A DNA stretch of 40,292 bases. Source: JAZLJD01 sp045617725. GTDB lineage: Bacteria > Bacillota > Clostridia > Lachnospirales > Lachnospiraceae. A program made the position numbers and the translations under genes. The stretch is taken from the NCBI GenBank assembly GCA_045617725.1, contig JAZLJD010000059.1, positions 1 through 40,292 of the forward strand. Reading direction: 5' to 3'. Below, one piece after another: positions 34,266-40,292 of the stretch (its first letter is position 1; every line of letters begins with the position of its first letter). The notes below the pieces were generated by a model. That model saw only the letters and a list, made by a program, of their open reading frames with translations. It was not told the DNA's origin and searched no databases.

Positions 34266-34292
34266 TTTTCGGCACATTTTTCAAAAACTTAA
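34266..34292 (-). promoter_or_regulatory. Sigma-28 (SigD/FliA) promoter
   Basis: On the minus strand, TTAAGTTT (34292-34285), an 11-bp spacer and GCCGAAAA (34273-34266) match the flagellar consensus TAAAGTTT-N11-GCCGATAA at 14 of 16 positions. It lies about 70 bp upstream of the start codon of the 205-residue protein. Confidence 0.82.
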
Positions 34293-34339
34293 TAGTTCGG
34301 AGCAAAAAAACATGACTTCTATTTTAGTTGTGCTTACAG

Positions 34340-34345
34340 TATAAT
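34340..34345 (+). promoter_or_regulatory. -10 element upstream of ispE
   Basis: A perfect TATAAT about 67 bp upstream of the ispE start, but the -35 position (TTCTAT at 34317-34322) is poor. It is a likely but weak promoter for ispE, gntR and the DUF1934 gene. Confidence 0.45.
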
Positions 34346-34411
34346 GAATACGAAATACTGTATACAAAGTTCAAAAGAAATACATGATGAATCGGAGGTC
34401 ATAATGCTGAC

Positions 34412-35317
34412 ATGGACAAGATTATTTTGCAGGCTCCTGCCAAAATAAACCTTCTGCTGGATGTAGTTGGTCGACGCGAGAATGGGTACCATGAAGTCCG
34501 CATGGTGATGCAGACGATAGGAATATACGATACGATTGAAATCCGAAAGGGAGGAGAAGGCATTCACCTTGCCATCACGAACCCCATGTCGAAGATGGGA
34601 GAGGGCTGTGTGCAGGATTATGTTTCCGCGGACGAGAAGAATCTGGCCTATAAAGCGGCGGCTTTGTTTAACAAAAGATTGCTTATAAAGACCGGGAAGA
34701 ATCCCGAATGCGGAGTAGATATTTTGGTAACGAAGCGTATACCGATTGCAGCCGGTCTGGCCGGCGGTTCTACGGATGCAGCTGCGGTTTTGAATGGAAT
34801 GAATGCGTTGTTCGGAGAACCCTTTACGGCCACGGAACTTGAGGAAATGTCGCCGGAGATTGGTGCCGATGTGGCCTTTCTGATCCGGGGCGGCACCAGG
34901 CTTTGTGAGGGAATCGGCGAGGTGCTGACCGATCTTCCGACTGTACCGTCCATGAAATTGCTTTTGGCGAAGCCGGATTTTGATGTATCTACGAAAGAGG
35001 TTTACACGGAACTGGATGCACGTCCCATAGAGCACCACCCGGATTGTGATGCGATGATTGAGGCGATACGCCGGCAGGACGGAAGGCTTGTTGCGGAGTG
35101 CATGGGAAATGTCCTGGCCGATGTTACGATGCGCAGGTACCCGGAAATCGGGAATATCGTGGAGACCATGAAGAAGGGCGGTGCGCTGAATGCGATGATG
35201 AGCGGCAGCGGTCCGTCGGTGTTTGGAATTTTTGAAGAGGACGCACAGGCCGAGGCGGTCCTTATGGAACTTATGGATATGGGATATACACAGTTGTTTC
35301 TTACTGCGACCGTGTAG
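34412..35317 (+). CDS. ispE: 4-diphosphocytidyl-2-C-methyl-D-erythritol kinase
   Basis: 301-residue GHMP kinase of the non-mevalonate (MEP) isoprenoid pathway, which phosphorylates CDP-methylerythritol at the 2-hydroxyl. The N-terminal block APAKINLLLDV and RENGYHEV are typical. The ATP-binding glycine-rich loop is PIAAGLAGGSTDAAAV, and the C-terminal motif is MMSGSGPSVFG. GGAGG lies about 13 bases upstream, rather far, but no nearer in-frame start exists. The GntR regulator follows after 13 bp, an order common in clostridia. Confidence 0.96.
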   Translation: MDKIILQAPAKINLLLDVVGRRENGYHEVRMVMQTIGIYDTIEIRKGGEGIHLAITNPMSKMGEGCVQDYVSADEKNLAYKAAALFNKRLLIKTGKNPECGVDILVTKRIPIAAGLAGGSTDAAAVLNGMNALFGEPFTATELEEMSPEIGADVAFLIRGGTRLCEGIGEVLTDLPTVPSMKLLLAKPDFDVSTKEVYTELDARPIEHHPDCDAMIEAIRRQDGRLVAECMGNVLADVTMRRYPEIGNIVETMKKGGALNAMMSGSGPSVFGIFEEDAQAEAVLMELMDMGYTQLFLTATV

Positions 35318-35330
35318 AAAGGGGTAACTT

Positions 35331-36014
35331 ATGGATGATCGTTTTCAGCTGAATATGGATGAATTTCTTCCGCTCCGCGATGTCGTTTTTAACACGCTCC
35401 GGCAGGCAATTCTGACGGGACGGATGGAGCCCGGGGAGCGTCTGATGGAGGTGCATCTGGCGCAGGAGCTGGGCGTAAGTCGTACGCCCATCCGCGAGGC
35501 AATCAGGAAACTGGAGCTGGAGGGCCTGGTTGTCATGATACCCAGGCGGGGCGCTGAAGTGGCCAGAATCACCATCAAGAATCTGAAGGATGTTCTGGAG
35601 GTGCGTCGCGATTTGGACGCGCTTTCGGCGAAGCTTGCCTGCAAGCGTATTACTTCCGAGGAAAAAAAGGAACTGGAGGAGGCCTGCGAGGCCTTCGAAC
35701 TTGCGACGCAGTCATCGAATATTACGGAAATTGCGGAAGCCGATGTGCATTTCCATGACATTATCGTCCGCTCTACCGGAAATAGCCGACTGATGCAGGT
35801 GATTAACAACCTGTCCGAGCAGATGTACAGGTACCGTTTTGAATACCTGAAGGATATGGAGAGTCACAAGCAACTGGTTGAGGAACACAGGGAAATCTGC
35901 AAGGCCATCATTGACGGAGATTTTGAAACGGCATCCAAGGCGGCAGAGCTGCACATAGAGAATCAGGAAGATGCCATTATAAAAATGTTGGATTTGGGTG
36001 TTTCGGAATCATGA
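35331..36014 (+). CDS. GntR/FadR-family transcriptional regulator
   Basis: 227-residue DNA-binding regulator. A winged helix-turn-helix spans ~15-78 (RLMEVHLAQELGVSRTPIREAIRKL, split by the turn), the standard GntR signature. The C-terminal all-helical FCD domain (~85-220) has the usual metal and ligand residues: Asp/His in EADVHFHD, and later His residues in EEHREI and ELHIENQ. Ligands in this family are often carboxylic acids or sugar acids; nothing here indicates which. It sits between ispE and the DUF1934 gene, overlapping the latter by four bases (ATGA). Confidence 0.92.
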   Translation: MDDRFQLNMDEFLPLRDVVFNTLRQAILTGRMEPGERLMEVHLAQELGVSRTPIREAIRKLELEGLVVMIPRRGAEVARITIKNLKDVLEVRRDLDALSAKLACKRITSEEKKELEEACEAFELATQSSNITEIAEADVHFHDIIVRSTGNSRLMQVINNLSEQMYRYRFEYLKDMESHKQLVEEHREICKAIIDGDFETASKAAELHIENQEDAIIKMLDLGVSES

Positions 36015-36442
36015 AAAATAACGCAATCATCACCATAGAAGGCGATTTGGGAAGTGAACGGGTGGAAGGAAGCTGCGGCATTCTGAACGGGCATTTTCAT
36101 ATCATATATCGCTCGGCAGATCTTGAGAATCCCGGCTTCTACCATGTAACGCGGATGGAAATCGATCGGGACGCCGTTACACTGAAGCGCCGAACCTACA
36201 GCCCCGCGGAGGAGCTGGCGGCGGAGCTTAAGATGGAGCTTAAGCGCGAAGGAACCGGAACGGCGGAGCATAGCTCGCATTACGGAATTCTGAAATTTTT
36301 AACCCGCGTGCTTTCGTTCCGGGTTTCAGACTTTGAAGGCTCAAAAGCAACAGCCGATCTTCAGTACGAGCTGCACTCTGAAGGGGAGAGCAGTCCCGCC
36401 ATAGAAAACCGGCTGCATATTAAGGTTGATTGGAAGGAATGA
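36011..36442 (+). CDS. DUF1934-like beta-barrel protein
   Basis: 143-residue protein with alternating beta strands that resembles the DUF1934/YwiB family, predicted calycin-like small barrels. The end of the chain (LQYELHSEG..., then ENRLHIKVDW) fits the conserved final strands of that family. The function is unknown. It is translationally coupled to the GntR gene through an ATGA overlap. Its stop codon directly abuts the stop codon of the convergent ABC-F gene, with no base between, so no terminator can fit. Confidence 0.72.
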   Translation: MKNNAIITIEGDLGSERVEGSCGILNGHFHIIYRSADLENPGFYHVTRMEIDRDAVTLKRRTYSPAEELAAELKMELKREGTGTAEHSSHYGILKFLTRVLSFRVSDFEGSKATADLQYELHSEGESSPAIENRLHIKVDWKE

Positions 36443-38254
36443 TTACTCGCCGCGGGCAATCCGCTCGGCGAGATCTTCCAGATACACATAACGATCATAT
36501 TTTTCTTCGAGGAGGCGTTCCGTCTCCTCTTTTTCTTTGGAAAGAGCCGTAAGTTTTACAAAATCGGAAGCGATGGCAGGATTTGAAAGCTCCTTCTCGA
36601 GGTCGGTTACTTTCTCCTCAAGGGCTGCGATATCCGCTTCGATGGTTTCGTATTCCTTCTGCTCCTTGTAAGTGAATTTGAGCTTCTGAGGCTTCTCAGA
36701 CTTTTGCTGACGGTAGGAAACGGCACCCTGGGAACTGCTTCCTGTGGCCTTTTGGGAATCGTTGCCTGAGGCGGATTTCTCCAGGAAATACTCCGTATAG
36801 GAACCGTTATAGAGCCGGATGTCGCCATCTTCTTCAAAGGTAAACATGCGGTCGACGGCACGGTCCAAAAAGTAACGGTCGTGAGACACCGCAATCAGAA
36901 TTCCCTTGAAGCTGTCGAGGTAATCCTCCAAAATGCACAGCGTGGAAATGTCCAGGTCGTTGGTGGGCTCATCCAGAATGAGAACATTGGGGGCCTGCAT
37001 CAGAACGCGAGCGAGGTAGAGACGTCGTTTTTCGCCTCCGGAGAGCTTTCCAATCTTCTGATACTGCAGAGAGCCCTCAAAGAGAAATCGCTCCAGCATC
37101 ATGGAGGCGGAAATGTAGCCTTCCTCGGTCTGAATGTATTCCGCCACATCGCGGATGTAGTCGATGACCTTCTGCTCGTTGTCCATGTTCTCGGCTTCCT
37201 GGGCGTAGTAGCCTATCCGGACGGTATCACCGGTTTCAACGAAACCGGAATCCGGGACCTGCCGGCCGGTAAGGATTCGAATCAGGGTGGTCTTGCCACA
37301 GCCGTTCGGGCCCAAAATGCCGATACGGTCTGTTTTTGTAAAGGTGTAGGTAAAGTCACGAATCAGGCATCTGTCGCCGTAGGACATGGAGACATTGTGA
37401 ATTTCTATGGTCTTCTTGCCGAGGCGGGAAGAGAGGGCATCCACCCGAACCTGCCCGTCGGTTTTGATTTTCTCCTCGCTTGCCAGCATTTCGTATCGAG
37501 CGATATGTGCCTTTTGTTTCGTGGTACGGGCCCGGGCGCCACGCTGAATCCAGGCAAGTTCTTTCCTTAATATATTCTCGTGCTTTTTCTGCGTGGAGAG
37601 GGACATGGCCTCGCGTTCTGCCTTCAGGGCAAGGAAGCCTTCGTAATTCTCCTTGTAGGTGTAGAGCTTGGTCTTGTCAAGCTCCACGATACGGTTGCAC
37701 ACGAGGTCCAGAAAATAGCGGTCATGGGTAACCATGACGAGAGCACCGCGATATGCCCGCAACCAACCCTCCAGCCATTCGGTCATGCTGTTGTCGAGGT
37801 GGTTGGTGGGCTCATCCAGAATCAGAATCTCGCTGCGCGAAAGAAGAGCTGCCGCGAGGGCTGCTTTTTTGCGCTGGCCGCCGGAAAGAATGTGAACCGG
37901 AATGGAGAAATCCGTAAAGCCCAGCTTTCCGAGCATGGACTTGACATCCCCTTCGAGGTCATAGGAATCCTGCGGGTTCTTTTGGGCCTTCATGACATAG
38001 TCAAATAAGGTCATATCGTTATCGAAGTCCGGATTCTGCGGAAGATAATTAATCACCACGTTGTTCCGTTTCACATACTCGCCATCGTCGGCCTCCTCGA
38101 GACCGGCTATGATACGAAGCAGTGTGGACTTTCCGGTACCGTTAATTCCGATGATGCCGACCTTGTCCCCTTCCTCCAGCGAGAAATCCACATGGTCAAA
38201 GAGAACTTTGTCCGTATAAGCCTTGGTCAGATTCTTCATTGTAATGAGATTCAT
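36443..38254 (-). CDS. ABC-F family ATPase (Uup-like)
   Basis: 603-residue cytoplasmic protein with two ABC domains and no membrane part. ABC-F proteins bind the ribosomal E site and ease stalled translation, or protect against antibiotics. The Walker A motifs are GINGTGKST and GPNGCGKTT, the signatures LSGGQRKKAA and LSGGEKRRLY, and the Walker B motifs LILDEPTNHLD and LILDEPTNDLD. The linker between domains is Arg/Lys-rich (RGARARTTKQKAHIARYE). The last ~85 residues form a charged coiled coil like the C-terminal domain of Uup, which favours a housekeeping ABC-F over a resistance factor. AAGGAGC precedes the ATG. It follows a terminator and overlaps nothing. Confidence 0.94.
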   Translation of the reverse strand: MNLITMKNLTKAYTDKVLFDHVDFSLEEGDKVGIIGINGTGKSTLLRIIAGLEEADDGEYVKRNNVVINYLPQNPDFDNDMTLFDYVMKAQKNPQDSYDLEGDVKSMLGKLGFTDFSIPVHILSGGQRKKAALAAALLSRSEILILDEPTNHLDNSMTEWLEGWLRAYRGALVMVTHDRYFLDLVCNRIVELDKTKLYTYKENYEGFLALKAEREAMSLSTQKKHENILRKELAWIQRGARARTTKQKAHIARYEMLASEEKIKTDGQVRVDALSSRLGKKTIEIHNVSMSYGDRCLIRDFTYTFTKTDRIGILGPNGCGKTTLIRILTGRQVPDSGFVETGDTVRIGYYAQEAENMDNEQKVIDYIRDVAEYIQTEEGYISASMMLERFLFEGSLQYQKIGKLSGGEKRRLYLARVLMQAPNVLILDEPTNDLDISTLCILEDYLDSFKGILIAVSHDRYFLDRAVDRMFTFEEDGDIRLYNGSYTEYFLEKSASGNDSQKATGSSSQGAVSYRQQKSEKPQKLKFTYKEQKEYETIEADIAALEEKVTDLEKELSNPAIASDFVKLTALSKEKEETERLLEEKYDRYVYLEDLAERIARGE

Positions 38255-38263
38255 GGCTGCTCC

Positions 38264-38294
38264 TTGATAAAGAAAAAGGGGACGATTCGTCCCC
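38264..38294 (-). terminator. Terminator of the small membrane protein gene
   Basis: GGGGACG-AAT-CGTCCCC (38294-38278 read on the minus strand) is followed by TTTTTCTTT. It separates the 167-residue protein gene from the downstream ABC-F gene, which then needs its own promoter or read-through. Confidence 0.85.
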
Positions 38295-38316
38295 TCTTGA
38301 TGCCTGGTAATGGTTA

Positions 38317-38820
38317 TTACTTAATGGGCTTGGCTCCGGCTTTCTCCTGAAGCTTGTCCACAGTGCGTTTCCACCAGCCCTTTTTCTTCTGCTCAACCTT
38401 GGTGGAAGCTCCGTGAAGACCCCTTACTTCGGTGATGTAGATACCGCTTACGGTAGCCTTGACTTCCTTTTTAATGGGAATGCTGTCATAGATAGCGGCA
38501 TCACATACGAGAGTCATAATCTGCGGTCCAACCTTGGCCTTAACGATGGGCATCTTGGCGATACGCATGTACTTCGGAGTCTGTGCCAGTACAACGGCAG
38601 GAAGACCGGAATCCTTAAGGCGAAGTTTCTTTTTGTCAATAATCAGCATGGAAACAGTCTGTTTCATGGCATCAATCTGTGCCTGGCTTGCTTCCTGCTT
38701 CTTCTGCATACGGCGGCCTACGAAATAGAGCACTGCAAGGATAGTCAAAATGCTTCCTAATATAATAAGTGTAATCAAGAGTCCCTTGGACATCATGAAT
38801 GCCATCATTGTTAATAACAT
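38317..38820 (-). CDS. Membrane-anchored protein of unknown function
   Basis: 167-residue protein with one hydrophobic N-terminal helix (~10-34) followed by a basic QKK segment, so the rest is probably cytoplasmic. A short coiled-coil-like stretch (~38-60) leads into a beta-rich domain of ~80 residues and a Lys/Trp-rich tail (KKKGWWKRTVDKL). I do not recognise a family. The ATG at 38820 has GGGAGG nine bases upstream; ATGs a few codons later are possible. It has its own promoter and terminator, divergent from the lipoprotein trigger factor gene. Confidence 0.65.
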   Translation of the reverse strand: MLLTMMAFMMSKGLLITLIILGSILTILAVLYFVGRRMQKKQEASQAQIDAMKQTVSMLIIDKKKLRLKDSGLPAVVLAQTPKYMRIAKMPIVKAKVGPQIMTLVCDAAIYDSIPIKKEVKATVSGIYITEVRGLHGASTKVEQKKKGWWKRTVDKLQEKAGAKPIK

Positions 38821-38862
38821 CGAAAAATCCTCCCATACGTGTGTGTAAAATAAGCAAAAGTC

Positions 38863-38891
38863 ATTATAACAAACGCGGTTATAAAACGCAA
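38863..38891 (-). promoter_or_regulatory. Sigma-A promoter of the 167-residue protein gene
   Basis: On the minus strand, TTGCGT (38891-38886) and TATAAT (38868-38863) with a 17-bp spacer. Confidence 0.8.
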
Positions 38892-38919
38892 GGCAGATAG
38901 AAAAAACACACTTCTTTCA

Positions 38920-38948
38920 TTGAATTCACAATATCTTTATATTATAAT
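38920..38948 (+). promoter_or_regulatory. Sigma-A promoter of the lipoprotein trigger factor gene
   Basis: TTGAAT (38920-38925) and TATAAT (38943-38948) with a 17-bp spacer. The ribosome site AGGAGG follows at 38981. Confidence 0.85.
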
Positions 38949-38990
38949 GTTCATACTGTGTGCCAAAGGACACGTTATTTAGGAGGAAAT

Positions 38991-40103
38991 ATGAAGAAGT
39001 TTATATCATTGACAGCAGCACTTGCAATGAGCGTATTATTGCTCACAGGTTGCGATATGTCGGGGAAGCCGGCGGAAGATACCCCCAGTGCAGAACCTAC
39101 TATGAGTTCCGTTGCAACGATTGACAAAAGCGAGTATCCCAATTATGTACAGTTGCCGGATTACAAGAGTGGTACCATGAAAGCTACAGCCGAGAAAGTA
39201 ATCTACGATGAGTCACAGTTGGATAATCAGATTGCACAGTACATGAATGCGAATCCCAGAACCGCTGTGGTTGACCGTCCCGCACAGGAAGGCGACTATG
39301 TCGATTTTGATTTTGAAGGCTATATGGATGGCGAGAAGTTTGATGGCGGTACCGGAAGCACCGCACTGGTAATCGGTTCCCATTCCTTTATTGATGAATT
39401 CGAAGCAGGCCTTGTAGGTCTTGAGGCCGGCAAGGATTACGAGCTCAATATTCATTTCCCTGAGAATTACTATGAGGATCTTGCCGGCAAGCCGGTACTT
39501 TTCAAGGTCAAGATTCACAGTGTTTCCGAAGTACTTTCTCCGGAACTTACCGATGAATACGTAGCAGAGCATTTTGCTCCCTATACGGATGTTGAGAGCT
39601 TCAAGAACGATATGATTCTTGCATACAAGCAGATGGCAGAGACCGAAACCCTTACAAACGGTCAGGATGCAGCATTCCAGGTAATTCGTGAAGCTGCAAC
39701 GATTTCTACAATTCCCGAGGACTTAATTACCCAACATACCGGCGAGGTTGTGCAGCAGTTTGAGAATAATTTGACTTCCTTCGGTATGGACCTTGCTTCC
39801 TACCTTCAGTCAAGCGGTATGACGGAGGAAGATTTCCTTAACGAAGCACGTTCTTCCGCCATTGTGGAAGCCGGTACCGAGATGGTCGTTTGGGCCATTG
39901 CAGCACAGGAAGGAATTACCGTATCCGAGGACGAAATTAACGAGTGCGTTGAAACCTTTAAGAACTACTACGAGATGACGCTTGATACACGTGATATTAT
40001 GAACGCTTACGGACGTGAAACCTTCGAGTACAGTGTTCTCTTCAATAAGGTAATGACTGCAGTTGCAGATTACGTAGAAATTACCTACGTCGATCCCGAT
40101 TAA
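38991..40103 (+). CDS. Trigger-factor-like peptidyl-prolyl isomerase lipoprotein
   Basis: 370-residue exported lipoprotein. The signal peptide ends in LLTGC with the lipidated cysteine at 21, followed by a Pro/Ser/Thr linker. Residues ~75-180 are an FKBP-type peptidyl-prolyl isomerase domain (EGDYVDFDFEGYMDGEKFDGG, IGSHSFIDEFEAGLVG), most like that of trigger factor. The remaining ~190 residues resemble the helical chaperone arms of trigger factor, without its N-terminal ribosome-binding domain. It should therefore help fold exported proteins outside the membrane, like PrsA, rather than nascent chains. An upstream in-frame ATG is rejected because AGGAGG stands five bases before 38991 and the signal peptide begins there. 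Confidence 0.9.
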   Translation: MKKFISLTAALAMSVLLLTGCDMSGKPAEDTPSAEPTMSSVATIDKSEYPNYVQLPDYKSGTMKATAEKVIYDESQLDNQIAQYMNANPRTAVVDRPAQEGDYVDFDFEGYMDGEKFDGGTGSTALVIGSHSFIDEFEAGLVGLEAGKDYELNIHFPENYYEDLAGKPVLFKVKIHSVSEVLSPELTDEYVAEHFAPYTDVESFKNDMILAYKQMAETETLTNGQDAAFQVIREAATISTIPEDLITQHTGEVVQQFENNLTSFGMDLASYLQSSGMTEEDFLNEARSSAIVEAGTEMVVWAIAAQEGITVSEDEINECVETFKNYYEMTLDTRDIMNAYGRETFEYSVLFNKVMTAVADYVEITYVDPD

Positions 40104-40118
40104 CAAACAGCGAATTAG

Positions 40119-40153
40119 AAAGCCGAACCGGTGTTTACCGGCTCGGCTTTTTG
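40119..40153 (+). terminator. Terminator of the lipoprotein trigger factor gene
   Basis: AGCCGA-A-CCGGT (from 40121) pairs with ACCGG-C-TCGGCT (to 40148) with one mismatch and a GTTT loop, then TTTTTG. Confidence 0.9.
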
Positions 40154-40155
40154 TT

Positions 40156-40292
40156 ATGGCAACGAGCCAAGTGGACATACACAAGCGCGAATGGACATTT
40201 GGCACATAAGCAGATGGAAGGTAAACATAGAGCCCAATTTGTCCTCCACGCCTTAGTGCGGGGAGGACAGAAAACAGAAGAATTGGACACTG
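40156..40292. other. Unassigned right-edge sequence
   Basis: No gene is recognisable. TGGACA recurs at about 40172, 40191 and 40284, and a hairpin TGTCCTCC/GGAGGACA spans about 40238-40270. It could be the start of an insertion sequence or an untranslated leader cut by the window edge. Confidence 0.3.

Noticed and set aside
39810..40205. Minus-strand frame over the end of the trigger-factor-like gene, open to the window edge
   Set aside because: It crosses the terminator, has no ribosome site and mirrors the codon pattern of the real plus-strand gene.

Overview
The window looks like chromosomal DNA from a Gram-positive, anaerobic member of the Clostridia, most likely the Lachnospiraceae. The main evidence is a purine pathway split into a PurO-type IMP cyclohydrolase and a stand-alone AICAR transformylase. 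Supporting evidence is a T-box leader, a ZTP (pfl) riboswitch, a PyrK/PyrD type-1B dihydroorotate dehydrogenase, a rubredoxin-first rubrerythrin, a secreted DUF6273/LysM protein, strong AGGAGG ribosome-binding sites and TTGnnn-N17-TATAAT promoters. The family call rests on pattern recognition, not on a search. Almost all the genes are housekeeping. Mobile or repetitive DNA is confined to two intergenic regions.

Left part (1-8.8 kb): a family 2 glycosyltransferase; a rubrerythrin with its own strong promoter; a convergent secreted DUF6273/LysM protein; an unusual Nudix / LD-carboxypeptidase (MccF-like) fusion; then an overlapping trio of a PAP2 phosphatase, a MATE exporter and a zinc-ribbon membrane protein with an acidic-aromatic tail. 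A GH31 alpha-glycosidase follows on the minus strand (8.8-10.8 kb). Next is a ZTP-riboswitch operon (10.9-14.0 kb: purO, AICAR transformylase, EamA transporter) and an unrecognised 318-residue protein. An isoleucine T-box operon (15.0-23.3 kb) joins ileS, glycogen phosphorylase and an aconitase-family hydratase.

Middle (23.3-27.2 kb) is the accessory part. A calcium-binding-type protein lies behind a long, possibly structured leader with a sigma-D-like promoter. It is followed by a ~930-bp giant imperfect palindrome with 82-bp nearly perfect terminal inverted repeats and arms made of ~104-bp tandem units. Then comes a lipoprotein related to GH9 cellulases that has lost the catalytic DAGD loop, followed by a 55-bp tandem repeat array that runs into the ribosome-binding site of ddl.

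Right part (27.2-40.3 kb): cell-wall precursor genes (ddl, murF), a convergent plsC, the pyrimidine cluster pyrC-pyrK-pyrD, a minus-strand gene with a very good flagellar sigma-28 (SigD) promoter, ispE with a GntR regulator and a DUF1934 protein, a minus-strand ABC-F ATPase, a small membrane-anchored protein, and a lipoprotein form of trigger factor.

No rRNA, tRNA, CRISPR array, prophage or intact transposase is visible. The best candidates for something undescribed are the giant palindrome, the Nudix-MccF fusion, the two sigma-D-linked genes and the T-box coupling of ileS to glycogen breakdown.
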